Of a stretch of 64,000 nucleotides of DNA, positions 28,457-37,416 are shown piece by piece. Location of the stretch: positions 240,258-304,257 of the forward strand of contig NZ_JAKZFT010000005.1 in NCBI RefSeq assembly GCF_022808985.1. Direction: 5' to 3'. The notes beneath the pieces are model-generated. The model was given only the letters and a program-made list of their open reading frames with translations, was not told the origin of the DNA and searched no databases. Positions within the stretch are counted from its first letter, which is position 1. Each line of letters starts with the position of its first letter. A program made the position numbers and the translations under genes. The DNA comes from Geotalea sp. SG265 (lineage in GTDB: Bacteria; Desulfobacterota; Desulfuromonadia; Geobacterales; Geobacteraceae).

Positions 28457-29824
28457 ATGATCAACAAGCTCATCAAGATTTTCGGCTCACTGCGCTTTAC
28501 CGTCGGTATCGTCATAGGCTTGGTGGCAGTTTTCATTGTCGGCCTGATTGTGCCCCAGAAATCGATGATCGGCCTGGAGGCCTTCCATCAGTGGCAGCGA
28601 CACAGCCCAGAGCTGGTCTCATTTCTTGAAGCGCTCTCCCTGACGGATATATATTCTGCGCCACTGGTGCTGTGTTTGTGGGGATTGTTCTTCCTTAACC
28701 TGCTTGTCGTCATGTCCCACCGCATCCCTCTCATCTGGCGCCGTTGCATGGACATCAATCTCCCCTCAAGTCAGAGCTATCTCGATGCCTGTCAACACAG
28801 AAGCGTCATAGCAGGAAAAGGGATCGATGCAGCGCTGGTCGTACTGAGGCAACATGGCTATCGGGTCTTTCAGGGAGACAACACGTTCTGGGCAGTAAAA
28901 AACAGGTATGCCCCAGTGGGGACGATACTGTTCCACATCAGTTTTTTGCTGCTCCTGCTGGGGGGCGTCCTTACCTTTTACACCAGTTTTCGTGGTGAAG
29001 CGGCCGTTGCTACCGGAGAAACCTTCACCGGAGAGTACACCAAGCGCAAGCTGCCGAAGATTGGCTCCGTTCCTGCCACTTCCTTCACGGTGGAAAAAAT
29101 CGTTCCCACATACTTCAATCAGGAAGTGCCGGTTGATCTCAAGGTTTATATCTCGTCACCCAAAGGGCTCCAAACCTGCGGTATCAATCGGCCGTTCCAT
29201 GATGGTGAGCTCTCCTTTGTGGTCATGGACATCGATGTTGCTCCTTTGTTCATTCTCAAAGATCTGTCCGGCGCAGAACTTGACAGTGCATTTGTGAAGC
29301 TCAAGGTGCTGCAGGGTAAAGAGGACAGCTTTAAGATGGGGGGGTATACCTTCAAGACCCTTTTTCATACGGACGTCCTGGCAGAAAATTCCAGCCAATC
29401 CGCTACCAGTGCAGGTCTCCCGGAGGCATTGAAAAGGGCCGGAGCCCAGCAGGCTCAGGTACAAAGCCGGCAAATTGTCAACCCTGCCTTTACCATTGCC
29501 GTTTACGATGGAGACCGGTTGCTGCATCAGGAACTCGTCAAGCCAGGAGGCGAGATTGTCATCGGCAACAAACGGTTGGTATTCGCCGACCTTGCCTACT
29601 GGGTGCGCTTGTATGCGGGGATGGAGCAAGGCTTGGCCATCGTCTATTCGGGTTTTGGTCTCATGATCATCGCCCTCACCATGCGTCTCCTCTTCTACCG
29701 GCGTGAGCTGTGGGGAATGGTCTGCGACGAGGAGCTGCACCTGGCTGGACGCTCTGAATATTTCACCGCACTTTTCACCGATGAATTCCAGAAGGTGACG
29801 GCGGCGCTGAATTCTCCTACGTAG
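28457..29824 (+). CDS. resB: cytochrome c biogenesis protein ResB
   Basis: This 455-aa ResB/Ccs1-family protein forms the heme-attachment complex with ResC. The N-terminus (MINKLIKIFGSLRFTVGIV) is the family signature, so I prefer this ATG over one 30 bases upstream that overlaps resC; neither has a good ribosome-binding site. Helices lie near 13-33, 75-92 and 157-180, and after a large periplasmic domain a final helix lies near 395-415. The order resC-resB is the reverse of the second set at 48-50 kb. Confidence 0.92.
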   Translation: MINKLIKIFGSLRFTVGIVIGLVAVFIVGLIVPQKSMIGLEAFHQWQRHSPELVSFLEALSLTDIYSAPLVLCLWGLFFLNLLVVMSHRIPLIWRRCMDINLPSSQSYLDACQHRSVIAGKGIDAALVVLRQHGYRVFQGDNTFWAVKNRYAPVGTILFHISFLLLLLGGVLTFYTSFRGEAAVATGETFTGEYTKRKLPKIGSVPATSFTVEKIVPTYFNQEVPVDLKVYISSPKGLQTCGINRPFHDGELSFVVMDIDVAPLFILKDLSGAELDSAFVKLKVLQGKEDSFKMGGYTFKTLFHTDVLAENSSQSATSAGLPEALKRAGAQQAQVQSRQIVNPAFTIAVYDGDRLLHQELVKPGGEIVIGNKRLVFADLAYWVRLYAGMEQGLAIVYSGFGLMIIALTMRLLFYRRELWGMVCDEELHLAGRSEYFTALFTDEFQKVTAALNSPT

Positions 29825-29844
29825 CAATTTTTCATTCGTTGTCC

Positions 29845-29859
29845 TGGGTGGCGTATTGC
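29845..29859 (+). promoter_or_regulatory. weak RpoN-type promoter candidate before the radical SAM/ABC cluster
   Basis: TGGGTG-N5-TTGC keeps GG-N10-GC and a perfect TTGC but has three changes in the -24 box. It lies 20 bases before the start codon, which is close. Confidence 0.25.
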
Positions 29860-29879
29860 GCCGAACCCATGGAGAGAAA

Positions 29880-31226
29880 ATGAAACTTTTACTGGTATCC
29901 CCCCCTTTTGGCGAAAAAGGGCAAAAATCGAAAGGACTACCCATCGCACCACCGGTGCTGGAGTATCTGGCCGGCTTGACCCTCCAGGTCCGCCCGGATG
30001 TGACCGTTGAACTGGTGGATGCCAACAAGGAACAGTTCGATCCGGAGCTGGCCGATGGGGACCTGATCGGCTTTACCGTCCTCACCCCCCAGGCTCCCTG
30101 GGTCTACCGCATGACCGACCGTTTGCGGGCGGCGGGCAAGCAGGTGCTTCTGGGAGGTATCCATGTAACTGCCCTGCCCGATGAGGCAGGGCGCCATGCC
30201 GATGCCATCGTCCTTGGTGAGGCGGAGGAGATCTGGGGCGGACTCCTGGATGATGCCGAAAAGAGGCAATTGAAGCCGGTTTACCAGGGTGGGTTCCCAG
30301 AGTTGAAAGGTTTGCCACGACCGATCACCAACCTCTGGAAAACGAACTATGTCTACGGCTATTTCCAGACCTCCCGTGGCTGTCCCCATCGCTGCAGTTT
30401 CTGTTCGGTCCACGAGTTTTTCGGCGGCCGGGTACGCACCCGCCCCATTGACGAGGTCGTCGCCGAAGTCGCCCAGAGCAAGCGGCGCCTGTTCTGGGGG
30501 ATCGACGACAACGTCTGGGGGGTCAACATGAACTACACCATAGAGTTGTACCGGGAGATGGGCAAGAGCCTCCGGGGGAAGTCGTGGTTCGGCTCCGGTG
30601 ACCTAGTTTCCGTGGATCATCCACGGGCAGGGGAGCTGTTGACCAATGCCCGCAAGGCGGGGCTGACGGCGGTGCTTGTGGGCTGGGAATCGAACAATAT
30701 CGGCAGTCTGGAGGAATACAAGGCGGTCACCAAGCAGGGGCGGCAGCGGCGAGATGCCATCAAAAAAATACGGGACAACGGCATCGAGGTCATGCTGTTC
30801 ATGATGATCGGCGGGAGACAGGACCGGCGGGAGGACTACGAGGGAATTCTCAAGCTTTGCGACGAGCTGAAGGTTTCCGCCCACCCGGTAATGACCACGC
30901 CGTTTCCCGGCACGGGCCTCTATGATCTCTACAAGCCGTATCTCGTGCCAGGCCTTGACTGGGACAGCTTCGATGGCAACCATGCCGTCTTTACCCATGA
31001 TGATCCTATGATGAGCATCGATTTCCGGGAAGATGCCATCATCAAACTGAGGGCCGAACTTTTCACCATCCCGAGAATACTGGGGCGCATACCGCAAATA
31101 TCCTGGCGGGGCTTCCCCATGTCCCATATTACATCCTGGATGATTCAGTATCCCCAGGGGAGAGCCTTCAAACAGTTCGCCCGGGAGCGGGAAGCGATGA
31201 ACAAGGAGAAAGACCGATGCAGATAA
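29880..31226 (+). CDS. B12-binding-domain radical SAM protein
   Basis: This 448-aa protein has an N-terminal cobalamin-binding-like Rossmann domain (MKLLLVSPPF..., residues 1-140). A radical SAM core follows with the [4Fe-4S] motif CPHRCSFC near residue 170, and the core continues to about 380. Family members with this layout (BchE, P-methyltransferases, HpnJ/HpnR types) do methyl transfers or ring closures on lipids, porphyrins and natural products. GGAGAG lies just before the chosen ATG. It overlaps the next gene by 10 bases and heads the ABC/FtrD-like run, so its product or substrate may belong to that system. Substrate unknown. Confidence 0.88.
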   Translation: MKLLLVSPPFGEKGQKSKGLPIAPPVLEYLAGLTLQVRPDVTVELVDANKEQFDPELADGDLIGFTVLTPQAPWVYRMTDRLRAAGKQVLLGGIHVTALPDEAGRHADAIVLGEAEEIWGGLLDDAEKRQLKPVYQGGFPELKGLPRPITNLWKTNYVYGYFQTSRGCPHRCSFCSVHEFFGGRVRTRPIDEVVAEVAQSKRRLFWGIDDNVWGVNMNYTIELYREMGKSLRGKSWFGSGDLVSVDHPRAGELLTNARKAGLTAVLVGWESNNIGSLEEYKAVTKQGRQRRDAIKKIRDNGIEVMLFMMIGGRQDRREDYEGILKLCDELKVSAHPVMTTPFPGTGLYDLYKPYLVPGLDWDSFDGNHAVFTHDDPMMSIDFREDAIIKLRAELFTIPRILGRIPQISWRGFPMSHITSWMIQYPQGRAFKQFAREREAMNKEKDRCR

Positions 31227-31624
31227 GCCCCGAACTTGGCGTTGCTATCATGATGAACAACTACTTCCATGATGTTGCCACCGCCCTTCTCGCCGCCAGC
31301 GCTTTTGTCATCCATGCCATCGTCCGGACCCAATCGGTCATGTCCAGCCGTGAGGCGACCCTCTTTTTCCTCAGAACCTATGATCAGATGGTGAAATTTT
31401 TCCGTTTTGCCCTCTGGTGGATTGTCATCGGCGGCATTCCCCGGACCATCTTCTACAAGAGCTTCGAATGGGCCAATGCCGCTGACAAGCTGCAGGTGCC
31501 GGCGCTGATGGTCAAGCATGTGGTGATGGCCGTGCTGGTTATCGGAGGCGTTGTTGCATGGCGGCGGCTCAAGGTGAAAGTTGCTGCCCTGAGAACTGCC
31601 GTCCAGGCAGCCAATGAAGGATAA
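31217..31624 (+). CDS. small integral membrane protein of the ABC/FtrD-like cluster
   Basis: I do not recognise a family for this 135-aa protein. It has about three transmembrane segments (near 17-36, 64-82, 96-118) with a short conserved-looking loop SREATLFFLRTYDQMVKFF. AAGGAG precedes the ATG, which lies inside the end of the radical SAM gene. The ABC permease gene begins 6 bases after its stop. The tight packing argues that it is an accessory membrane subunit of the transporter. Confidence 0.8.
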   Translation: MQISPELGVAIMMNNYFHDVATALLAASAFVIHAIVRTQSVMSSREATLFFLRTYDQMVKFFRFALWWIVIGGIPRTIFYKSFEWANAADKLQVPALMVKHVVMAVLVIGGVVAWRRLKVKVAALRTAVQAANEG

Positions 31625-31630
31625 TCCCCG

Positions 31631-32860
31631 GTGCTCCTGCGCGTCCTGAAAAGCTCGCTTCTCAACCGGCCAAAGGCGATTGTGCTTCTGCTCCTTTCCA
31701 TAACGATGGGAGCAGCGGTGGCGACCGCCTTCCTCGGCATCTACGGCGAGATTTCCCACAAGATGGCCCTCGAACTGCGCAGCTACGGCGCCAACATCCT
31801 GGTGGAACCAGCGGCGGCCGAAGACGGAGCCGACCTGGACGAGGCGGACCTGAAAAAGATCAAAACCGTTTTCTGGAAGTACAACATCACCGGGTTTGCT
31901 CCATACCTGTTCGGCATCGTCGATCTGGAAGCGGGAGGTAAAAAAGCGCGCGGCGTCGTCACCGGCACTTGGTTCGGCAAGGAACTGGAGGTGGAAGGGG
32001 AAGAGCCCTCAATCCAGGGGGTGCGGGTGATCGCACCCTGGTGGGACGTGGCAGGACAATGGCCGCAGGCAGCGGACGAGGCAATCGTCGGCGTTTCCCT
32101 TGCTAGAAGACTCGGTCTCAAAGCGGGGAGCGAGATTGTTGCCGGGAAAAACGGCAGGAGCCGGCGCTTCAAGATATCCGGGGTTGTAACAACCGGCGGC
32201 TACGAGGAGGAGCAGCTTTTTGCTCCTTTGCCAACGGTACAGGGGCTGCTGGCAAAGGAGGGGCGTATCTCCCGGGTGCTGGTCAGCGCTTTGACCGTAC
32301 CCATGGATGATTTCGGCTCCCGGGACCCGGCCACCATGACCAAACTGGAATATGAGAAATGGTATTGCACCGCCTACGTCACCTCCGTTGCCAAGAACGT
32401 GGAGGAGGTCGTGGCCGGGAGCCGGGCCAAGCCCATCTGGCAGATTGCCAGCGCCGAAGGTTCCCTGCTGAAGAAATTCAACATGGTCATGATTCTTCTT
32501 ACCTCCCTGGCCTTGGCGGCTTCGGCCATAGCCGTTTCCACGAGCCTCATGGCCTCGATGGCCGAGCGGCAGCACGAGGTGGCGCTGATGAAGACCCTCG
32601 GTGCGGATCGTTTGCAGGTCGTCACCATTTTCTTCGGCGAAATCCTCATTATTTCCCTGATCGGTGGTGTGCTCGGTTACCTGCTTGGGGATCAGCTGGC
32701 GGAGCTGGTCAGCCGTATCGTTTTCAGTTCGAAGATCAAGTCCCCCTTCTGGCTTTTCCCCACCGCCATTCTGGCCGCCTTTGCCGTGGCTGCCGCCGGC
32801 AGCGTCGTTCCCCTGCGTCGGGCTTTGCTTATCAAGCCGGTGCAGGTGCTGAAGGGATGA
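31631..32860 (+). CDS. ABC transporter permease, MacB/FtsX type (first)
   Basis: This 409-aa permease has the MacB/LolCE/FtsX topology. An N-terminal helix (near 15-37) is followed by a ~240-residue periplasmic domain (LRSYGANILVEPAAAEDG...). Three C-terminal helices follow (about 285-310, 335-357, 372-395) with the FtsX-domain pattern SLMASMAERQHEVALMKTLGA. Translation starts at GTG with GAAGGA 9 bases before. It is paired with the next permease, and both share the sequence (L/I)RxYGAN(I/L)(V/L)V/I at the start of the periplasmic domain. Such permeases do not channel solutes but couple ATP hydrolysis to periplasmic movements. Confidence 0.9.
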   Translation: MLLRVLKSSLLNRPKAIVLLLLSITMGAAVATAFLGIYGEISHKMALELRSYGANILVEPAAAEDGADLDEADLKKIKTVFWKYNITGFAPYLFGIVDLEAGGKKARGVVTGTWFGKELEVEGEEPSIQGVRVIAPWWDVAGQWPQAADEAIVGVSLARRLGLKAGSEIVAGKNGRSRRFKISGVVTTGGYEEEQLFAPLPTVQGLLAKEGRISRVLVSALTVPMDDFGSRDPATMTKLEYEKWYCTAYVTSVAKNVEEVVAGSRAKPIWQIASAEGSLLKKFNMVMILLTSLALAASAIAVSTSLMASMAERQHEVALMKTLGADRLQVVTIFFGEILIISLIGGVLGYLLGDQLAELVSRIVFSSKIKSPFWLFPTAILAAFAVAAAGSVVPLRRALLIKPVQVLKG

Positions 32861-32861
32861 T

Positions 32862-34025
32862 ATGAGCAGAAGACGTTGGTTCTTTCATGTGGTCATACGC
32901 TCTCTTGCCCATCGAAAGGGAGGGACGCTGCTGCTGGTGACGGTCCTGGCCATGGCGTCGAGTCTCGTTACCTCCCTGGGCATTGTTTCCTTTTCCATGG
33001 AGAAAAAAGTAGCCGAGGAAATCAGGCGCTACGGCGCGAACCTTGTGATTGTGGCAGACAGTGCCGGGGTCGAGGTGGGAAGCGGCGGCATGAATTTCGG
33101 CAGGGTGGCGGAATCTGCTTACCTGGACCAGGGACAGGTTCAACGGGCACTGTTGCAGGAGCCGGCTGCAGGGCGCGACCTTTCCTTCCACTTGCGGGGA
33201 GCACTGAAGCTTTGGGGGGATACGGTCGCTGTGGATGGGGTGGTATTTCCGCAGATCCGCCGACTTTCCCCCTGGTGGCGGATTCAGGGTACCTGGCCGG
33301 ATGCAAATGGCGCCCTGATCGGCAGCGACCTTGCCCTGCGCCGTTCCATCAAGCCTGGCGATGCGCTTTCGTTGAGCGGTCCTGCCGGCGGCATGGTGGT
33401 CAGGGTTACCGGCATCGTTTCAACGGGTGGCGAGGCGGACCGGCTTGTTTTTCTCGATCTGCTGGCCCTGCAGAAGGCGCTGGGTCTGCAGGGGCAGCTG
33501 ACTGCCGTGAAAATATTGGCAGCTGCGACAGGGGAAGACCTGCGGCGGCTCGCCGGCAATCTGCAGAAGCTTCTGGGAGGAGCACAGGTGAAAGAGGTTC
33601 GTCAGGTTGCGGCGACCAGCGAATCGCTGCTGAAGAAGGTCCAGCTATTGATGCTCCTGGTGGCGGCGGTGGTGGTCACTGCATGTGGCGCCAGTGTTGC
33701 AGCAACAATGAGCAGCAGCGTGCTTGAGCGGGGCAGGGAAATCGGCCTCATCAAAGCCATGGGGGCGTCGCGGCGAGCGGTTCTGCTCCTTTTCACCGCA
33801 GAATCGGTTCTTCTCGGCATCATCGGCGGGGTGGCAGGCTATGGTGCCGGTTATGCCATCGCCCTGCTGGTGACGAAGACGGTCTTTGCAACTGCTGCCG
33901 AGTTTCTGCCTGCCTTTTTCCCAGCGGCGGTCGTAGTCAGCTGCTTTCTGGCCCTCGTCGGCAGTACCGGCCCCTTGATCGCCGTCTACCGCCTCGATCC
34001 GGTACGCAGCTTACGGGGAGAATGA
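32862..34025 (+). CDS. ABC transporter permease, MacB/FtsX type (second)
   Basis: This 387-aa paralogue of the preceding permease has the same order: an N-terminal helix, a periplasmic MacB_PCD-like domain (IRRYGANLVIVADS...), then three helices with the FtsX pattern SSSVLERGREIGLIKAMGAS. It starts one base after the stop of the first permease. A heterodimer with it is likely, as for Cj1661/Cj1662-type permeases of Ftr1-P19 iron uptake loci; that comparison is from memory of the family, not a search. Confidence 0.9.
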   Translation: MSRRRWFFHVVIRSLAHRKGGTLLLVTVLAMASSLVTSLGIVSFSMEKKVAEEIRRYGANLVIVADSAGVEVGSGGMNFGRVAESAYLDQGQVQRALLQEPAAGRDLSFHLRGALKLWGDTVAVDGVVFPQIRRLSPWWRIQGTWPDANGALIGSDLALRRSIKPGDALSLSGPAGGMVVRVTGIVSTGGEADRLVFLDLLALQKALGLQGQLTAVKILAAATGEDLRRLAGNLQKLLGGAQVKEVRQVAATSESLLKKVQLLMLLVAAVVVTACGASVAATMSSSVLERGREIGLIKAMGASRRAVLLLFTAESVLLGIIGGVAGYGAGYAIALLVTKTVFATAAEFLPAFFPAAVVVSCFLALVGSTGPLIAVYRLDPVRSLRGE

Positions 34026-34029
34026 GTTA

Positions 34030-34734
34030 ATGCCAGTGGAATCCGGAACATGTATCATCGAAACAGCAGGGTTGACCAAACGTTACGGGGATATCTGCGC
34101 TCTTGCTCCCCTGGACCTGCAGGTTTCCGAGGGGGAATGGCTTACTGTAATGGGGCATTCCGGTTCGGGCAAGAGCACCCTGCTTAATCTCCTGGGGGGT
34201 CTTGACCGCCCCACTGCCGGAAGGCTGCTGGTGGGAGGTGAGGACCTCCTTGCCTTCAGCGAAGACCATCTGGCCAGGTTCCGACGGGAAGCGGTCGGCA
34301 TCATTTTCCAGCAACATCACCTCATTCCCTATCTCACCGCCCTGGAGAACGTGATGATGGCCCAGTACTTCCATAGTGTTCCCGACCAGGCCGAGGCACG
34401 CCAGGCGCTGGAACGGGTAGGATTGGGCAAACGGCTTGCCAACCGACCGGGAGAATTGTCGGGGGGGGAGCAGCAACGGGTCTGTATCGCCCGGGCCATC
34501 ATCAACAGCCCGAAACTGCTCCTTGGCGACGAGTTGACCGGCAATCTGGACCACAAGAGCACCCGGCTGGTCATGGAGTTGTTGAAAGAGCTGCACGAAG
34601 AAGAACACTTCACGCTGGTCCTGGTTACCCACAACCAGGAGGTGGCAGGGTGGGGCGGGCGCACCCTTTTTATGGATGACGGCAAGCTGGTGAAGGATCT
34701 GCGGCACGAGAGGAAGGGCGATGATCCTAGCTAG
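34030..34734 (+). CDS. ABC transporter ATP-binding protein, LolD/MacB type
   Basis: This 234-aa ATPase has Walker A GHSGSGKST (near residue 42), a Q-loop (IIFQQHHL), the signature LSGGEQQRV and a Walker B ending in LLGDELTGNLD, in which Glu follows the Asp as usual. The H-loop is VTHNQE. The sequence groups with the LolD/MacB/FtsE ATPases that pair with FtsX-type permeases, which agrees with its two neighbours. GGGGAG lies about 9 bases before the ATG. Confidence 0.95.
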   Translation: MPVESGTCIIETAGLTKRYGDICALAPLDLQVSEGEWLTVMGHSGSGKSTLLNLLGGLDRPTAGRLLVGGEDLLAFSEDHLARFRREAVGIIFQQHHLIPYLTALENVMMAQYFHSVPDQAEARQALERVGLGKRLANRPGELSGGEQQRVCIARAIINSPKLLLGDELTGNLDHKSTRLVMELLKELHEEEHFTLVLVTHNQEVAGWGGRTLFMDDGKLVKDLRHERKGDDPS

Positions 34735-36046
34735 GGGAGTAACCATGCTCCTTGTCTGGGCCATCCTTGTCATGGGACTGGCACGGGCCTATGCCGGGGA
34801 AAAGGCCGCGCTAACAGCAGGCTGCGCTGCGGGGCTCGTGGCCGGCACCATTTTCGGTTTTTTCCTGTTCGCTGCCGTTCCCGGTGAGATACCCTTCTTT
34901 ATCATCAAGTCGGCCCTGGCCGCTGCCTTTATTTCACTCTTCATCGTTGCCGCCATTGTCTGGTACAGGGGGACTGCGGCTGAGGGGGACAGGCCGTCCG
35001 TCAGACATGCCGTGGTTGCCATAACCGTGTTTCTCTTTGCAGCAGGGTATGGCCTATTGCTTGTCTGCCGCTTGCCCTACGGGACTGATAATTCGCAATT
35101 TATGGCATTACTGCTGATTCTCCTGGCAATGCTGGGGCTCTGGATGATTGTGTACCGTCTGGAGCCGCTTCTGCCAAACATCGGCATGGCAAAGGGGGGG
35201 ACATCCCTTTTCGCCGTCTCGCTGCTTCTGTTCATAGCGTCCCTTTCTCCCCGGCTCGATCTCTTCTCGCCACTAAGCATGAAGGTGATGAAGCTCATCC
35301 ACGACTTCGTTCACCAGTTTTTCGAATCGATGCTCATTCCCGACCACCCGTTTTTTCGCACAGACATCTGGAATTACATCGGCCTTCTTTTCAGCAACGG
35401 CGTCGGCTTCTGGGGAGGGCTTGCCATCTGGTTCATACCTACGACTGGGGTGACACTGGCGACCTTTCGGGAGCCGCTACCGTCCGTGGCCCACGTACGC
35501 CAAGCCGCCGTCCGTCGCAAGCTCATCGCTGCCCAGCTCCGCGAGCGCCGCCGGCGTCTCTTTTTCCCACTGTTTGCCGGCCTGGTCATGGCGGCAGCGG
35601 CCTTTAACAGCAGCCATCCCTCCGTGGAGTACTGGGATCCGAAACCACTGGCGGTAAAAGCGGATAGCGCGGGGGAGATCGTGCTTCCGGTCAAGGATGG
35701 GGACGTGGACCTCAAGGACGGCAAGCTGCACAAGTACCTCTATCAGAAAGGCGCGCAGAAAGTACGGTTTTTCGCTCTCTACCGTTCGGGCGAACTGACC
35801 GTTGTCCTGGATGCCTGCTCCATCTGTCAACCCGACGGATACGGGCAGAATGAAGGCACCGTTATCTGCTATTACTGCAAAACGCTGATTCCGCTGGAAA
35901 CGGTGGGCAAGCCTGGAGGATGCAACCCCATCCCCGTACCATTTGCGGTGGATGGTTCCGGCGTGCATCTCTCTGCTGAAATGCTGGTAAATACCTGGGT
36001 GGCCCAGGTCCAATCGGAGAAAAAGCTGCCGGGAGGAGGAAAATGA
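34721..36046 (+). CDS. FtrD-like membrane protein (DUF2318), Cys-rich C-terminal domain
   Basis: This 441-aa membrane protein has about eight transmembrane helices in its first 290 residues. A periplasmic C-terminal domain follows with CSICQ, VICYYCKTLIP and GKPGGCNPIPV (residues ~366-406). This CxxC...CxxC...GGCNP pattern is the signature of DUF2318/FtrD-like Fe-S-containing proteins found in Ftr1-P19 (FetMP/FtrABCD) ferrous iron uptake loci. In those systems the protein is thought to move electrons or metal at the periplasmic face. An alternative ATG 24 bases downstream has an equally good GGGGAG, so the start is uncertain. It overlaps the ATPase gene by 14 bases and the next gene by ATGA. 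Confidence 0.88.
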   Translation: MILARGVTMLLVWAILVMGLARAYAGEKAALTAGCAAGLVAGTIFGFFLFAAVPGEIPFFIIKSALAAAFISLFIVAAIVWYRGTAAEGDRPSVRHAVVAITVFLFAAGYGLLLVCRLPYGTDNSQFMALLLILLAMLGLWMIVYRLEPLLPNIGMAKGGTSLFAVSLLLFIASLSPRLDLFSPLSMKVMKLIHDFVHQFFESMLIPDHPFFRTDIWNYIGLLFSNGVGFWGGLAIWFIPTTGVTLATFREPLPSVAHVRQAAVRRKLIAAQLRERRRRLFFPLFAGLVMAAAAFNSSHPSVEYWDPKPLAVKADSAGEIVLPVKDGDVDLKDGKLHKYLYQKGAQKVRFFALYRSGELTVVLDACSICQPDGYGQNEGTVICYYCKTLIPLETVGKPGGCNPIPVPFAVDGSGVHLSAEMLVNTWVAQVQSEKKLPGGGK

Positions 36047-37284
36047 AGCGGCTCGCCTGGTTCCTCCGACACATAGTGGCATCGCGGGGCGCAACGCCTG
36101 CCATCATTGGCTGCTTCGCCCTCATTTACATCATCATCGCCTTTTACAATGACGAGGCCCTGGTGACCCTCCTGGCGCTCACCAGGAGCACCCCCCCGTT
36201 AGCCATGTTGCTGGCCTGCATTCCCCTGAATCTTGCTGCCCGGTTGTTCTTTGAAATCGCCGATTTTATCCGGAAGAAAAGGTTAACGGTCTTTCTACCG
36301 CAGGAAACATGGGCTGCCGGGGAACGTGTCAAACTGGCCGGCAGGATGGAGGCCGACCTGCTGGAGAAAAAGTTGGCCGGGGCAGGATACCACTGCCGGC
36401 ACGGCGAGGGCTTCATCGCTGCATGGAAAGGCATCAGTGCCTTTCCTGCCCGCTTTTTTCTGCTGCTGGGCTTTTTGCTGCTTTTTTCCGGCATCCTCCT
36501 CAGCACCACCACCAGGGAATCCGTGCGCACGCCACTTATCGAGGGGGAGCCTCTGCCGGAGGCGATGGGGGCGCAGGGGCGGGTGGAGCAGATTCTTCTC
36601 CGGGACCGCCCGGGACTGGTCCTGGCTCGCACCTTGGCCATCACGGTCGGTTTTTTTGACGGCAGCACCGAAACAACGAAAGAATTCGGCCTTTACCCCC
36701 CCGGCTCTCTGCATGGCGTCTATCTCTATCCTCGCTATCTGGGTCTTGCTCCCTTCGTGGAATTTACCCCTCCGGAGCGAGCCTTCGCTTTTTCCTCGTA
36801 TGTCACGCTGATGATCTATCCTCCCGGCAGGGAAGACAGCGTCGAGGTCCCCGGCTCCCCCTACAGGATAGCTTTTACCCTGGCTGAGCCCAGGTCGGCC
36901 CGTGATCCCTACAGTAGCGGTAAATATGAGCTCCAGTTCCGGGTGGTGAAGGATAAGGCCGCGGTGGCGGAGGGCACGGTGCCTCTTGGAAGCACCGTTA
37001 CGCGCAATGGCTACACCCTTGCCTTTCCCAACGCCAAAAGGATCGTCATGACCGATCTGGTCAGAGACCGGGGGTTGTCGTTTATCTGGTGGTCAGGTCT
37101 CTGCATGCTTGTTGCTGTCGCGGTCTATATGCCGGTAAGACTGCTTGCACCCCGGAGGGAGATGATGTTCGTGGCCCATGGAAGGGGCACGCAGGCTATC
37201 TCATGGGCAGAAGGGGGGAAGACCGCTCACCGCTCAGTATTTCACGGTATTCTTGATGCCATTTCCCGGGATCAGGATCGCTGA
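36043..37284 (+). CDS. ResB-like cytochrome c biogenesis protein of the ABC/FtrD-like cluster
   Basis: This 413-aa membrane protein has the ResB topology. Helices lie near 15-35, 46-70 and 138-155, then a periplasmic domain of about 190 residues and a final helix near 348-368 with a basic cytosolic tail. The periplasmic part contains segments like those of ResB (PGSLHGVYLYPRYLGLAPFVEF; GSTVTRNGYTLAFPNAKRIVMTDL). GGAGG and an ATGA overlap couple it to the FtrD-like gene. There is no ResC neighbour. It may hold or receive heme or another metal ligand in the transporter complex; that is inference. Confidence 0.7.
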   Translation: MKRLAWFLRHIVASRGATPAIIGCFALIYIIIAFYNDEALVTLLALTRSTPPLAMLLACIPLNLAARLFFEIADFIRKKRLTVFLPQETWAAGERVKLAGRMEADLLEKKLAGAGYHCRHGEGFIAAWKGISAFPARFFLLLGFLLLFSGILLSTTTRESVRTPLIEGEPLPEAMGAQGRVEQILLRDRPGLVLARTLAITVGFFDGSTETTKEFGLYPPGSLHGVYLYPRYLGLAPFVEFTPPERAFAFSSYVTLMIYPPGREDSVEVPGSPYRIAFTLAEPRSARDPYSSGKYELQFRVVKDKAAVAEGTVPLGSTVTRNGYTLAFPNAKRIVMTDLVRDRGLSFIWWSGLCMLVAVAVYMPVRLLAPRREMMFVAHGRGTQAISWAEGGKTAHRSVFHGILDAISRDQDR

Positions 37285-37416
37285 TTGACCAAAGGGCCTC
37301 ACATCTCGGCACTTTTATTGAATATTAAAATCCGCGCTGTGATACAATGGCGATGCCCTGGTTATCAGGCACACCCGAGCGCCGGGACAGGCAGGAAAGA
37401 GGACGGAGAACGTTAA

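Noticed and set aside
37318..37348. Promoter TTGAAT/TACAAT before the second radical SAM gene
   Set aside because: The spacer is 19 bases, too long for a confident sigma-70 promoter, although the -10 box is good.
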